Shown here piece after piece: positions 7,590-16,867 of a stretch of DNA of 36,735 nucleotides. The notes below the pieces were generated by a model. That model saw only the letters and a program-made list of their open reading frames with translations, searched no databases and was not told where the DNA came from. The translations under genes were made by a program, and so were the position numbers. Position 1 is the stretch's first letter. Every line of letters starts with the position of its first letter. The DNA is from an uncultured Mediterraneibacter sp. (lineage in GTDB: Bacteria; Bacillota; Clostridia; Lachnospirales; Lachnospiraceae): positions 1 through 36,735 of the forward strand of contig CALWFV010000036.1 in the NCBI GenBank assembly GCA_944377745.1. The letters run 5' to 3'.

Positions 7590-8209
7590 AGATAGTGGTG
7601 ATGGTCTCCGGCGGCGGGACAAATCTCCAGGCGATCATCGACGGGGTGAGAGACGGGAAGATCACGAACACACAGATCGCGGGCGTGATCAGCAATAACC
7701 GGAATGCCTATGCACTGAAAAGAGCGGAGGAGAACGGGATCCCGAACTGCTGCGTATCCCCGAAAGATTATGAGTCCCGGGAGATTTTTAACAGAAAGCT
7801 TATGGAGGCAGTGGACAGCTTTGAGCCGGATCTGATCGTGCTGGCAGGATTCCTTGTGGTGATCCCGCCTGAGATGATCGAAAAGTACAGGAACCGGATG
7901 ATCAATATCCATCCGTCTCTGATCCCTTCCTTCTGCGGAAAAGGATTCTACGGGCTGAAGGTGCACGAAGCGGCGCTGGAGCGCGGAGTGAAGGTGGTCG
8001 GAGCCACAGTTCATTTCGTGGACGAGGGCACAGATACCGGGCCGATCATCCTGCAGAAGGCTGTGGAGGTGCAGCAGGGAGATACCCCGGAGGTACTCCA
8101 GAGACGTGTCATGGAACAGGCAGAATGGATCATCCTTCCGAGAGCCATCGACCTGATCGCGGGCGGAAAAGTCCGGGTGGAAGGCCGGAAGACTGTGATA
8201 GAAGAATAA
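7583..8209 (+). CDS. purN: phosphoribosylglycinamide formyltransferase (10-formyl-THF type)
   Basis: Transfers a formyl group from 10-formyltetrahydrofolate to GAR. The catalytic Asn-His pair is in MINIHPSLIPSFCGKGFYG (~109-128) and the catalytic Asp in HFVDEGTDTGPII (~141-153). The N-terminal MVSGGGTNLQAII is the phosphate loop. At 208 residues it has the normal length. AAGGAG lies inside the end of purM and the genes overlap. Unlike the neighbouring pur genes it is followed by a 171-base gap before purD. Confidence 0.97.
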   Translation: MLKIVVMVSGGGTNLQAIIDGVRDGKITNTQIAGVISNNRNAYALKRAEENGIPNCCVSPKDYESREIFNRKLMEAVDSFEPDLIVLAGFLVVIPPEMIEKYRNRMINIHPSLIPSFCGKGFYGLKVHEAALERGVKVVGATVHFVDEGTDTGPIILQKAVEVQQGDTPEVLQRRVMEQAEWIILPRAIDLIAGGKVRVEGRKTVIEE

Positions 8210-8380
8210 CTGCTGTGCGCCGCGCGGGAAACTGCTGTGCTGACAGAGAGTGCAAAAGCACTTCAGACAGAAGCAGCCGCGCTGCGGCAGAACGGATAGC
8301 GCATGGACATGTATAAGGGGGTGCGTCTGTGGTATCACAGATGCACCTTTGTGGTTTCAGAAGAAGAAAAGGAGGCTGTT
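8210..8380 (+). other. structured 171-base gap between purN and purD
   Basis: No convincing gene. It begins with a direct repeat of AACTGCTGTGC (8208-8218 and 8230-8240), then a perfect hairpin AGTGC-AAAA-GCACT (8249-8262). Just before the purD ribosome binding site is a 12-bp stem with one G.T pair (8320-8331 with 8336-8347, loop GTAT). Only a weak T-rich tract (CCTTTGTGG) follows it, so it may be a partial terminator or an RNA-processing stem that tunes purD. I do not recognise a known riboswitch. Confidence 0.5.
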
Positions 8381-9652
8381 ATGAAAGTACTGATAGTTGG
8401 AAGCGGTGGAAGAGAGCACGCCATCGCGGCAAGCGTGGCAAAGAGTCCCCGTGCGGACAAGATCTACTGTGCGCCGGGAAACGCGGGGATCGCGGAGTAT
8501 GCTGAGAGTGTGGACATCGGCGCCATGGAGTTTGACAGACTGGCGGCGTTTGCAAAGGAGAAAGAGATCGACCTCTGTATCGTTGGAATGGATGATCCGC
8601 TGGTGGGCGGACTTGTGGACGTTCTGGAGGAAGCGGGAATCCGCACCTTCGGACCGAGAAAGAACGCGGCGATCCTGGAGGGATCCAAGGCATTCTCAAA
8701 GGATCTGATGAAGAAATACAATATTCCCACAGCGGCGTATGAGAACTTTACAGATCCGGACAAGGCACTTGCCTATCTCGAGACGGCGAAGTTCCCCATC
8801 GTCCTGAAAGCGGACGGCCTTGCTCTCGGAAAGGGGGTACTGATCTGTCAGGATCTGGAAGAGGCAAAGGAAGGCGTGAAGACCATCATGCTGGACAAGA
8901 AGTTCGGGACAGCCGGAAATGAGATGGTCATCGAGGAGTTCATGACAGGTCGTGAAGTGTCCGTTCTCTCTTTCGTAGACGGAAAGACCATCAAGACCAT
9001 GACCAGCGCACAGGACCACAAGCGCGCAGGGGACGGGGATACCGGTCTGAACACAGGAGGAATGGGAACCTTCTCCCCCAGTCCTTTCTATACGAAAGAA
9101 GTGGAAGAGTTCTGTGAGAAATACATTTACCAGCCCACCGTGGACGCCATGGCGGCAGAAGGACGTCCCTTCAAGGGGGTTATCTTCTTCGGACTGATGC
9201 TGACAGCGGACGGACCGAAGGTGCTGGAGTATAACGCACGCTTTGGCGATCCGGAGGCACAGGTTGTGCTCCCGCGCATGAAGAATGACATCATCGACGT
9301 GGTGGAGGCGTGTATCGACGGAACGCTGGATCAGATCGACCTGCAGTTCGAGGATAACGCGGCGGTCTGCGTGGTGCTGGCGTCAGACGGATACCCGGTA
9401 AAATACGAAAAGGGGTATCCTATTACGGGACTGGATGAGTTCAAAAAGCACGAGGGGTATTACTGCTTCCATGCGGGAACGAAATTCGACGGAGATCAAA
9501 TCGTGACCAACGGCGGACGCGTGCTTGGCGTGACGGCAAAGGGAAAAGACCTGAAAGAGGCGAGAGCCAACGCATATGCAGCAACTGAGTGGGTACAGTT
9601 TGAGAACAAATATATGAGACATGATATCGGAAAGGCGATCGACGAGGCTTAG
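8381..9652 (+). CDS. purD: phosphoribosylamine-glycine ligase (GAR synthetase)
   Basis: Joins glycine to phosphoribosylamine with ATP, the step just before PurN. The 423-residue protein starts with the VLIVGSGGREHAI loop, has the ATP-grasp core (PIVLKADGLALGKGVLIC, ~138-155) and the metal-binding block VLEYNARFGDPEAQVVLPR (~283-301). Start ATG 8381 is set by GGAGG at 8371-8375; an upstream in-frame ATG at 8303 has no ribosome binding site and would extend into the structured leader. The next gene begins immediately after its stop. Confidence 0.97.
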   Translation: MKVLIVGSGGREHAIAASVAKSPRADKIYCAPGNAGIAEYAESVDIGAMEFDRLAAFAKEKEIDLCIVGMDDPLVGGLVDVLEEAGIRTFGPRKNAAILEGSKAFSKDLMKKYNIPTAAYENFTDPDKALAYLETAKFPIVLKADGLALGKGVLICQDLEEAKEGVKTIMLDKKFGTAGNEMVIEEFMTGREVSVLSFVDGKTIKTMTSAQDHKRAGDGDTGLNTGGMGTFSPSPFYTKEVEEFCEKYIYQPTVDAMAAEGRPFKGVIFFGLMLTADGPKVLEYNARFGDPEAQVVLPRMKNDIIDVVEACIDGTLDQIDLQFEDNAAVCVVLASDGYPVKYEKGYPITGLDEFKKHEGYYCFHAGTKFDGDQIVTNGGRVLGVTAKGKDLKEARANAYAATEWVQFENKYMRHDIGKAIDEA

Positions 9653-9680
9653 GATGCCCCGCGCCAGAAAGGCGGAACTT

Positions 9681-10607
9681 GTGAAAGGATTATATTTTGA
9701 CGGAGAGAAAGAGGTTTACCGGGAAGATCTTCCCAAACCGGTCTGCAAAGAAGGCGAGAGCCTGATCCGCATCCTCATGGCTGCGGTGTGCAGCACGGAC
9801 CGGGAGGTGTTAAAAGGCTACCGGCCAAACTTCCGTGGCGTGATGGGACATGAGTTTGTGGGCGTAGTGGAAGAATCTGAGGATGAGAGCCTGATCGGGC
9901 AGCGGGTAGTGGGAGAACTGAACGCCGGATGCGGACACTGTCTGTACTGCCGCACCGGCCGGGAGAAGCACTGCCCGAACCGGAAAGTCATTGGTATGGA
10001 GGGGAAGGACGGATGTTTCGCGGAGTACATGACACTGCAGACTCATCTGATCCACAGAGTCCCCGATGAACTCCCGACGGAGAGAGCAATCTTCACAGAA
10101 CCTCTGGCTGCCGCATTCGAGATCACATCCCAGGTACATGTCAGCCCGGATACGAAGGTGGCTGTCCTGGGAGACGGAAGGCTGAGCCTGATGATCACCC
10201 AGGTGCTGAATCTGACAGGAACGGATCTGACCGTGATCGGAAAACATCCCGAGAAGCTGGAGAAATTTGCTCCGTTTGCAAAGACAGTGACAGAGACCGA
10301 CGAGACCTTTGAGATCATCGTGGATGCCACCGGTGCGGAGTCGGGACTTCAGCTTGCGAAGGACCTGATCCGGCGTCAGGGAACGATCATCCTGAAGAGC
10401 ACATATGCCGGGACGGCAAATGTGGACATGAGTTATTTCGTGGTAAATGAGATCACCATCAAAGGCAGCCGGTGCGGCCCCTTTGAGCCGGCTCTGAGGA
10501 TGCTGGCGCAGAAACGGATCGTCCTGCCTGAGATCGAACTCTTTGACCTGAAAGATCACGAGAAGGCGTTTGCTTACCGGGGATTCAAGGCGGGGTTCAA
10601 ATTCTGA
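9681..10607 (+). CDS. zinc-dependent (MDR) alcohol dehydrogenase
   Basis: A medium-chain dehydrogenase of about 308 residues. The catalytic zinc site is indicated by Cys in AAVCSTDRE (~35) and GHEFVG (~56). The structural zinc site is complete, with four cysteines in [15 protein letters not shown] (~84-98). The dinucleotide fold begins at [13 protein letters not shown], a slightly degenerate glycine motif. I prefer GTG 9681 because related proteins start near KGLYFDG; ATG 9654, one base after purD, is possible and adds nine residues. The substrate is unknown. Position between purD and mtnA suggests cotranscription; a role in reducing an aldehyde from deoxysugar salvage is only a hypothesis. 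Confidence 0.85.
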   Translation: MKGLYFDGEKEVYREDLPKPVCKEGESLIRILMAAVCSTDREVLKGYRPNFRGVMGHEFVGVVEESEDESLIGQRVVGELNAGCGHCLYCRTGREKHCPNRKVIGMEGKDGCFAEYMTLQTHLIHRVPDELPTERAIFTEPLAAAFEITSQVHVSPDTKVAVLGDGRLSLMITQVLNLTGTDLTVIGKHPEKLEKFAPFAKTVTETDETFEIIVDATGAESGLQLAKDLIRRQGTIILKSTYAGTANVDMSYFVVNEITIKGSRCGPFEPALRMLAQKRIVLPEIELFDLKDHEKAFAYRGFKAGFKF

Positions 10608-10677
10608 CGGAGCGATCTGTCCGGAAGCGGGCAGAGGCAGAAGAGAAGCAGAACTTCTGCGGATGAAAGGAAGAAAG

Positions 10678-11775
10678 ATGGAAACACTGAGAGATGTAAC
10701 ACATATAGACAATGTAAAACTGAATGAAGAAGAAAACGCGGTGGTGATCATCGACCAGACGCAGCTTCCCAATAAGACGGAATATCTGACGCTGGGAACG
10801 GCAAAAGATCTGTATGACGCCATCTTTGAACTGAAAGTAAGAGGGGCTCCGGCGATCGGAATCTGCGCAGCGTACGGGATCTATGTCCTTGCGCGTCAGA
10901 TCGATACGGAGGATTACAATACGTTCTACGCGCAGTTTAAGAAGGACAAAGACTATCTGGACTCCTCCAGGCCCACTGCGGTGAACTTAAGTTGGGCGCT
11001 GAACCGGATGGAGCGTGTGGTCACATCCAATCAGGATAAGCCGGTGGAGGAGATCAAGGCGCTGCTCCTGGCGGAGAGCAAAGAAATCCAGGCGGAGGAC
11101 ATGCGCATGTGCCGTGCGATCTCCGAGTACGGCCTGGCGCTTCTCCATGACGGGGACGGGATCCTGACTCACTGCAACGCAGGTCCTCTCGCCACTTCCA
11201 GATACGGCACTGCCCTTGGACCGCTCTTCCTCGGAAAGGAAAGAGGGATGGAGTTCCATGTGTTTGCGGATGAGACAAGACCTCTTCTCCAGGGGGCAAG
11301 GCTGACCTCCTATGAACTTCAGAAGGGCGGCATCGACGTGACTCTGATCTGCGACAACATGGCGAGCATTGTCATGAAAAACGGATGGGTCCAGGCGTGC
11401 CTGGTAGGATGCGACCGGATCGCAGCCAACGGGGACGCGGCGAACAAGATCGGGACCAGCGGCGTGGCGATCCTTGCGAAGTACTACGGAATCCCGTTCT
11501 ATGTGCTGGGACCGACGTCCACCATTGACATGAACTGCCCGACCGGAGACGACATTAAGATCGAACTGAGGGATCCGGATGAGATCAAGAAGAAATTCTA
11601 TACGGAGCCAATGGCGCTGGAGGAGACAAAGTGCTATAATCCTGCTTTCGATGTGACAGACCACAACCTGATCTCGGGAATCGTCACAGAATATGGAGTG
11701 GCGAGAGCGCCGTACGTGGAGTCGCTCAGGGACATTTTCGCAAAAAAAGAGAGGCAGGAGTTGCACAACATGTAA
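10678..11775 (+). CDS. mtnA: S-methyl-5-thioribose-1-phosphate isomerase (MtnA-type, eIF2B-like fold)
   Basis: Isomerises the aldose MTR-1-phosphate (in some bacteria also 5-deoxyribose-1-phosphate) to the ketose. The 365-residue protein has [11 protein letters not shown] (~49-59), the catalytic Cys in [12 protein letters not shown] (~163-174) and the catalytic Asp region [18 protein letters not shown] (~242-259). AAAGG at 10666-10670 supports ATG 10678; an in-frame ATG at 10663 is less well placed. No kinase, phosphorylase or aldolase of the pathway is in the window, so the precise substrate is uncertain. The nucleoside importer immediately downstream fits salvage of methylthioadenosine or 5'-deoxyadenosine. 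Confidence 0.88.
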   Translation: METLRDVTHIDNVKLNEEENAVVIIDQTQLPNKTEYLTLGTAKDLYDAIFELKVRGAPAIGICAAYGIYVLARQIDTEDYNTFYAQFKKDKDYLDSSRPTAVNLSWALNRMERVVTSNQDKPVEEIKALLLAESKEIQAEDMRMCRAISEYGLALLHDGDGILTHCNAGPLATSRYGTALGPLFLGKERGMEFHVFADETRPLLQGARLTSYELQKGGIDVTLICDNMASIVMKNGWVQACLVGCDRIAANGDAANKIGTSGVAILAKYYGIPFYVLGPTSTIDMNCPTGDDIKIELRDPDEIKKKFYTEPMALEETKCYNPAFDVTDHNLISGIVTEYGVARAPYVESLRDIFAKKERQELHNM

Positions 11776-11789
11776 ACAAGTGTTAAAAT
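11761..11789 (+). promoter_or_regulatory. probable promoter for the nucleoside importer
   Basis: TTGCAC (11761-11766, inside the last mtnA codons), 17 bp, then TAAAAT (11784-11789) preceded by TGT, an extended -10. It has the same TGTTAAAAT form as the pyrE promoter. A second AT-rich box (TATACT, 11820-11825) has no good -35. No terminator separates mtnA from the importer, so some readthrough is likely. Confidence 0.45.
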
Positions 11790-11854
11790 AAGCTAATAAG
11801 TTGGCAGAACAACATAAGCTATACTTATTAATAGAAAGAAGGAGGAGTTATATC

Positions 11855-13030
11855 ATGAAAAAGAAACTGTTATCAGTTCTTCTGTGTGTGGCAATGGTAT
11901 CTTCCATGGTCATCGGCTGCGGAAGCAATTCATCTGACACTTCATCGGACAGCACTGCGGCATCAGATGACAGCGCAGCGTCCACAGAAGAGAGCACAGA
12001 CGCGCTGAACATCGCCATCGTATCCAGCCCGAACGGCGTGGACGACGGATCATTCAACGAGGACAACTACAATGGAGTACTGGCTTACATCGATGAGCAT
12101 CCGGATGCGCAGGTAACACCGATCCGCGAGGAGACGGGAGTTCCGGCAACAGTCGTTGAGAGGATCACAGAGATCGCGGGAAGCTATGACGTGGTAGTAT
12201 GCCTTGGATATCAGTGCGCCGGAATCGGCACGGTAGCACAGGATAATCCGGATGTAGATTTCATCCTCGTGGACAGCTATCCGACAGATGCTGACGGAAA
12301 CACAGTAGAGCTTGACAATGTATACGCAATGCTGTTCGCTGAGCAGGAGAGCGGATTCTTTGCAGGAATGGCTGCGGCTCTTGAGACAACGACAAACAAA
12401 GTCGCTGTTGTAAACGGACAGCCCTTCCCGTCCAATGTAAATTATCAGTACGGTTTTGAGGCTGGTGTGAACTACGCCAATGCAAAACTGGGAACAAGCG
12501 CTGAACTCGTAGAACTTGCTTCCTACGCGGGAACATATAATGACGAGAACATCGGCGGAAACTACACAGGAAACTTCTCAGATGAAGCGACAGGAAAGGT
12601 TATCGGCGAGTCTCTGATCAAAGAAGGATGCGATATCATCTTTGTAGCTGCAGGAGCATCAGGAAACGGTGTGTTTACAGCAGCAAAAGAGGCAGGAGAT
12701 GTGAAAGTGATCGGATGTGACGTTGATCAGTATGACGACGGAGCAAACGGAGATTCTAATATCATCCTTACATCTGTCCTGAAATGCATGAGCATCAACG
12801 TACAGAGACAGCTCAATGCCATCGCGGACGGATCCTTCACCGGACAGAACATCACACTGATGGCTGACACAGATTCCACAGGATATGTAAAAGAAGAGGG
12901 AAGACAGCAGCTTTCAGACGATACGATCGCAGCGCTGGATGAAGCATTTGCACTTGTGAAAGACGGAACGATCGTTCCTCCTTCAAGCGACAGTGACAGT
13001 ACACCGGAGGACTTTCCAGGACTGGAGTAA
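11855..13030 (+). CDS. BMP-family nucleoside-binding lipoprotein (ABC importer)
   Basis: A 391-residue extracellular binding protein. The N-terminus is a lipoprotein signal with lipobox MVIGC (Cys22), followed by a Ser/Asp/Thr-rich linker (~23-48) and a BMP/PnrA domain starting at ALNIAIVSSPNGVDDGSFNEDNYNG. The ATPase and two permeases downstream match nucleoside importers such as B. subtilis NupNOPQ and spirochaete PnrA, so purine nucleosides are the likely ligand. GGAGG at 11841-11845 sets ATG 11855. A hairpin between this gene and the ATPase could allow more binding protein than transporter. Confidence 0.9.
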   Translation: MKKKLLSVLLCVAMVSSMVIGCGSNSSDTSSDSTAASDDSAASTEESTDALNIAIVSSPNGVDDGSFNEDNYNGVLAYIDEHPDAQVTPIREETGVPATVVERITEIAGSYDVVVCLGYQCAGIGTVAQDNPDVDFILVDSYPTDADGNTVELDNVYAMLFAEQESGFFAGMAAALETTTNKVAVVNGQPFPSNVNYQYGFEAGVNYANAKLGTSAELVELASYAGTYNDENIGGNYTGNFSDEATGKVIGESLIKEGCDIIFVAAGASGNGVFTAAKEAGDVKVIGCDVDQYDDGANGDSNIILTSVLKCMSINVQRQLNAIADGSFTGQNITLMADTDSTGYVKEEGRQQLSDDTIAALDEAFALVKDGTIVPPSSDSDSTPEDFPGLE

Positions 13031-13046
13031 TAGCGTTATGTAGAAC

Positions 13047-13094
13047 AGAATGGACAGTTCACTTAACAGGTGAGACTGTCCATTCTCGCTTTTA
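13047..13094 (+). terminator. hairpin after the binding-protein gene, probably a leaky terminator
   Basis: AGAATGGACAGT (13047-13058) pairs perfectly with ACTGTCCATTCT (13075-13086), with TCAC/GTGA extending the stem inward; CGCTTTTA follows. The T-run is short. Within an importer operon this would raise the ratio of binding protein to the ATPase and permeases by partial termination or by protecting the upstream mRNA. Confidence 0.65.
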
Positions 13095-13136
13095 AGGAAG
13101 AACCGTCGGAATGAATGAAGAGAACAGGAGTTGCCA

Positions 13137-14675
13137 ATGTCAGAAGAATATATTATTGAGATGCGGCATATTACAAAACGATTTCCGGGCATTGTGGCAA
13201 ACGATGACGTAAGCATTCAGATCAAAAAGGGAGAGATCTACGCCCTTCTCGGAGAGAACGGGGCGGGGAAATCCACCCTGATGAGCATGCTTTTCGGAAT
13301 GTATGAGCCTGATGAGGGGGAAATCTATGTAAAAGGGGAAAAGGTGCATATCACCTCCCCAAATTATGCGACAAAACTGAATATCGGAATGGTACATCAG
13401 CACTTCAAGCTGGTATCGAACTACACAATAGCAGAGAACATCATCATGGGAATGGAACCGGTGAAAAAGGTGCTGGGCCTGTTCCCGGCGGTTGATATCA
13501 AAAAGGCGAATGAGGATATCAGGAAACTTTCGGAGGAATTCGGTCTGGAAGTGGATCCGACTCAGGTGATCGAGAAAGTGAACGTCTCGATCCGGCAGAG
13601 GGTTGAGATCCTGAAGATGCTCTACCGCCAGGCGGAGATCCTGATCTTTGATGAACCGACCGCAGTCCTCACTCCCCAGGAGATTGAATTCCTGCTGCAG
13701 ATCATCCGGAATCTCCGGGACAGCGGAAAGACGATCATCCTGATCACCCATAAGCTGGAGGAGATCAAACAGGTGGCGGACCGCTGTGCGATCCTGAACC
13801 GTGGAAAGATCGTGGATGTGCTCGATGTAAAGACAACGTCCACAAAGACCATGGCGAACCTGATGGTGGGAAGAGAAGTCTCTTTCACTGTGGAGAAAGC
13901 GCCGGCGAAATTCGGCGAGGTCGTGCTGGATGTACAGAATATGAGCGTTCACAACCAGGATCACTTTGAGGTCGTGAAAAATGTCTCGTTCAAGGTACAC
14001 AGAGGCGAGATATTTGCCATTGCGGGCGTATCCGGAAACGGTCAGATCGAACTGGCGGACGCCATTGCCGGTCTGATGGAGATATCAAGCGGGAAGGTAT
14101 TCTTAAAAGGCGAGGATATCACGCATGAAACGATCCGGAAGAGAACGGAGAAAGGAATCTCCTATATTCCGGAAGACCGTCAGGAGTTCGGACTTGAACT
14201 TGATTTTACGCTCAAGGAAAATCTGGCTCTGAAATCTTATTATAAAGAACCGTTCTCCAGCAAGAGCGGAGTCTTAAGGCCTGATGAGTTTGAAAAGTAC
14301 GGTCAGAGACTGATCGAGGAGTACGATATCCGAAGCGGCCAGGGGACAGTGACCCAGGTCCGTTCTATGAGCGGAGGAAACCAGCAGAAAGCCATCGTCG
14401 GACGAGAGATCGAACTGCAGTCTGACCTGATGATCTTCGTGCAGCCCACAAGGGGACTGGACATCGGAGCGATTGAAAACATCCACAAACAGATCATCGC
14501 AGAGAGAGACAAAGGAAAGGCGATCCTTCTGATCTCTCTGGAACTGGACGAGATCATGAACTGCGCGGACACGATCGGCGTGATCTACAACGGAGCCATT
14601 GACAAGATCGCTCCGGCTGAGACTCTTACGATGAACCAGGTGGGAGAATTCATGATGGGGGTGAAGAGTAAATGA
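13137..14675 (+). CDS. double-domain ABC ATPase of nucleoside importer (NupO-like)
   Basis: A 512-residue cytoplasmic protein with two ABC domains, as in sugar and nucleoside importers of the Nup/Rbs type. Domain 1 has GENGAGKSTLM (~37-47), a degenerate signature VSIRQRVEIL and Walker B ILIFDEPTAVLTPQE. Domain 2 (~255-505) has a degenerate Walker A (GVSGNGQIELADAI), a good signature MSGGNQQKAIVGREI and LMIFVQPTRGLDIGAIE, where Gln replaces the usual Glu region. This asymmetry is normal for the family. AGGAG sits six bases before ATG 13137. The stop overlaps the first permease in ATGA. Confidence 0.93.
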   Translation: MSEEYIIEMRHITKRFPGIVANDDVSIQIKKGEIYALLGENGAGKSTLMSMLFGMYEPDEGEIYVKGEKVHITSPNYATKLNIGMVHQHFKLVSNYTIAENIIMGMEPVKKVLGLFPAVDIKKANEDIRKLSEEFGLEVDPTQVIEKVNVSIRQRVEILKMLYRQAEILIFDEPTAVLTPQEIEFLLQIIRNLRDSGKTIILITHKLEEIKQVADRCAILNRGKIVDVLDVKTTSTKTMANLMVGREVSFTVEKAPAKFGEVVLDVQNMSVHNQDHFEVVKNVSFKVHRGEIFAIAGVSGNGQIELADAIAGLMEISSGKVFLKGEDITHETIRKRTEKGISYIPEDRQEFGLELDFTLKENLALKSYYKEPFSSKSGVLRPDEFEKYGQRLIEEYDIRSGQGTVTQVRSMSGGNQQKAIVGREIELQSDLMIFVQPTRGLDIGAIENIHKQIIAERDKGKAILLISLELDEIMNCADTIGVIYNGAIDKIAPAETLTMNQVGEFMMGVKSK

Positions 14676-15814
14676 AAAAAATCTGTGTAAAAATCCTCGG
14701 AAATGAAAAGACGCAGTTTATCGCGATCCCGATCTTCTCTATTCTCCTGAGCCTGATCGTGGGAATGATCATCATCGCGGCGCTGGGGAAATATCCTCTC
14801 ACTGCTTACATGAACCTTCTGCAGGGGAGCGGACTGATGCCGAAGCCCAATTACTCTGCATATCAGGGTATGCTCAGCGACTTCACAAGCTTTCTGAACA
14901 TGCTCACACCGATGATGTTCGCTGCGCTCTCTGTGGCTGTGGCGCAGAAGGCGGGACTGTTCAATATCGGTGTGTCCGGACAGATGCTGGCGGCAGGCTT
15001 TGTCGCGACCGTCACGGTGGGATATTCCGAACTGCCGGCAGTGGTTGCGAAACCTCTCGTTCTCCTGATCGGTATTGTAGTGGGAATGCTGGTCGGTGCG
15101 CTGGTCGGTTTCCTGAAATACAAATTCAATATCAATGAAGTTGTGTCCACGATCATGATCAATTATATTGTTCAGTATCTGACCAGCTTTTTCATCAACA
15201 CGAGATATATCGACGAGATCTCCAGACAGTCAAAGGCGGTCAGCAGGGCCTCCAGATTGACTCTCATGCAGGTGCCGATCGGAAACCTGAAAGTGGATCT
15301 TCCGCTCTGCATCATCCTGGCAGTGCTCATCGCGATCCTGATGAAGTTCCTTCTGGACCGGACGAGCCTGGGATTTGAGATCAAGGCGGTGGGATCGAAC
15401 CGCAATGCCGCGAGATACGCCGGAGTCAGCGTCGGAAAGACAATGATCGTATCCATGATGATCTCCGGGGCACTGGCAGGACTTGCCGGCGTGACATACT
15501 ATATGGGGTATTTGGAATCCATTCAGCCGAAGGTGCTTACGGATACCGGATTTGACGCCATCGCAGTGGCGCTTCTCGGAAACAACAACCCGATCGGAGT
15601 TATCTTCTCCTCCTTCCTGATCACCGGAGTGACGAAGGGGAGCAGTTACATGAGCGCAGCGTCGGGGATCGAGACGGAGATCGCGTCCGTCATCACAGGA
15701 CTGATCCTTCTGTTCAGCGCATGCAGCGCGTTTATCAGATATGAGGTAAAGAAATGGAAGACAGAACTGGAAGAAGAAGAGAGGAGGAACGCAGATGTCA
15801 AGAATAATCATTGA
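14672..15814 (+). CDS. ABC importer permease, first subunit (NupP-like)
   Basis: A 380-residue integral membrane protein of the BPD_transp_2 type with about ten helices. The segment GLFNIGVSGQMLAAGFVAT and the later RYAGVSVGKTMIVSMMISGALAGLAG are typical of nucleoside and sugar permeases of this class. The start overlaps the ATPase stop (ATGA) and the end overlaps the second permease by 20 bases, so all three are translationally coupled. It should pair with the second permease to form the membrane channel. Confidence 0.93.
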   Translation: MKKICVKILGNEKTQFIAIPIFSILLSLIVGMIIIAALGKYPLTAYMNLLQGSGLMPKPNYSAYQGMLSDFTSFLNMLTPMMFAALSVAVAQKAGLFNIGVSGQMLAAGFVATVTVGYSELPAVVAKPLVLLIGIVVGMLVGALVGFLKYKFNINEVVSTIMINYIVQYLTSFFINTRYIDEISRQSKAVSRASRLTLMQVPIGNLKVDLPLCIILAVLIAILMKFLLDRTSLGFEIKAVGSNRNAARYAGVSVGKTMIVSMMISGALAGLAGVTYYMGYLESIQPKVLTDTGFDAIAVALLGNNNPIGVIFSSFLITGVTKGSSYMSAASGIETEIASVITGLILLFSACSAFIRYEVKKWKTELEEEERRNADVKNNH

Positions 15815-16754
15815 TGGACTTTCCTTTGCACTGCCGCTGTTTATCATGGCGATCGGCGGGATCTACAGTGAGAGAAGCGGCGTCACGAACCTTGCCATCG
15901 AGGGACTCCAGGGCTTCGGCGCATTTGCGGGCGCGCTCTTTGTGGTGCTGACGTCGGGGACACAGGGGACGAACTCCCAGGTCATCTTCTATCTGGCGTT
16001 TCTGTTTGCCATGATCGGAGGAATGGTCTATTCCCTGCTCCACGCTCTGCTCTGCGTGAAGTTCAAGGCGAACCAGGTCATCAGCGGTGTGGTCATCAAC
16101 ATCCTTGCCATGGCGCTGACCGCTTTCCTGACAAAACAGGTCAATAAGAGTGTGTTCAACCAGCCGTCCGACAAATTTCAGCTCGGAGTATCGACGAGAT
16201 TTACAGTTCCTGTACTCTCGGATATCCCGGTGATCGGCGCGGTGTTCACAAACGTATATCCCTTTGAGGTGATCATTATCGTCGTTGCAGTGATCGCGTG
16301 GTTCGTGCTCTACAAGAGCAGATACGGCCTGCACTTAAGAGCTTGCGGCGACAACCCCCACGCAGTGGACGCTGCCGGGAGAAATGTGGGACAGATCCGC
16401 ACTGTTGCGATCATGGTCTCAGGCGCGCTGTCCGGCATCGGCGGGATGTGCTTCGCATATTCCATCTCCGCGCAGTTCTCTGAGAGCATTTACGTGGGAT
16501 ACGGATACCTCGCCATCGCGGCGATGATCTTCGGAAACTGGAAGATCCTCCCCACTCTGGGAGCATGTCTCCTTTTCGGCTTTGCAAGATCGGCGGGCTA
16601 CCAGATCGTACAGGTGCTTGAGAAGCCCAGCAGTTATTCCGATCTGGTCATGACACTGCCGTATATTCTGACTTTGCTGTTGCTGATCTTCTTCTCGAAG
16701 TACAACAGGTCACCGAAAGCACTGGGTGAGATTTACGATAAAGGAAAGAGATAA
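15795..16754 (+). CDS. ABC importer permease, second subunit (NupQ-like)
   Basis: A 319-residue membrane protein, shorter than its partner as is usual for NupQ-type subunits. Recognisable blocks are GGIYSERSGVTNLAIEGLQG near the N-terminus and GLHLRACGDNPHAVDAAGRNV (~176-196), followed by a glycine-rich helix (SGALSGIGGMCFAY). GAGGA lies before the ATG inside the first permease gene. It is the last gene of the importer operon and is followed by a strong terminator. Confidence 0.93.
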   Translation: MSRIIIDGLSFALPLFIMAIGGIYSERSGVTNLAIEGLQGFGAFAGALFVVLTSGTQGTNSQVIFYLAFLFAMIGGMVYSLLHALLCVKFKANQVISGVVINILAMALTAFLTKQVNKSVFNQPSDKFQLGVSTRFTVPVLSDIPVIGAVFTNVYPFEVIIIVVAVIAWFVLYKSRYGLHLRACGDNPHAVDAAGRNVGQIRTVAIMVSGALSGIGGMCFAYSISAQFSESIYVGYGYLAIAAMIFGNWKILPTLGACLLFGFARSAGYQIVQVLEKPSSYSDLVMTLPYILTLLLLIFFSKYNRSPKALGEIYDKGKR

Positions 16755-16783
16755 AGACTGCGGATGCAGTTTCATATGAAAGA

Positions 16784-16828
16784 AAAAACAGGTCTGTGCG
16801 GACGAAATGTCCGGGCAGACCTGTTTTT
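16784..16828. terminator. bidirectional terminator between the importer and the alarmone synthetase
   Basis: AACAGGTCTG pairs with CAGACCTGTT, flanked by an A-run on the left and TTTTT on the right, with a further CGGAC/GTCCG stem inside. It can stop transcripts from both sides and lies between two converging genes. Confidence 0.85.
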
Positions 16829-16867
16829 CCTTTGTGTAACGGAGATCGCTTACCGGAGCAGTATGCA

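Noticed and set aside
9810-10823. Long minus-strand frame opposite the alcohol dehydrogenase and mtnA genes
   Set aside because: It mirrors strongly coding plus-strand genes, lacks recognisable domains and has no promoter or ribosome binding site of its own. Similar mirror frames at 4620-5375, 7586-8338, 10987-11766, 13140-14000 and 20556-21512 were dropped for the same reason.
11776-11854. Purine riboswitch before the nucleoside-binding lipoprotein
   Set aside because: The leader is too short, and the conserved purine-riboswitch core and a paired terminator are absent. The same holds for the region before purE.
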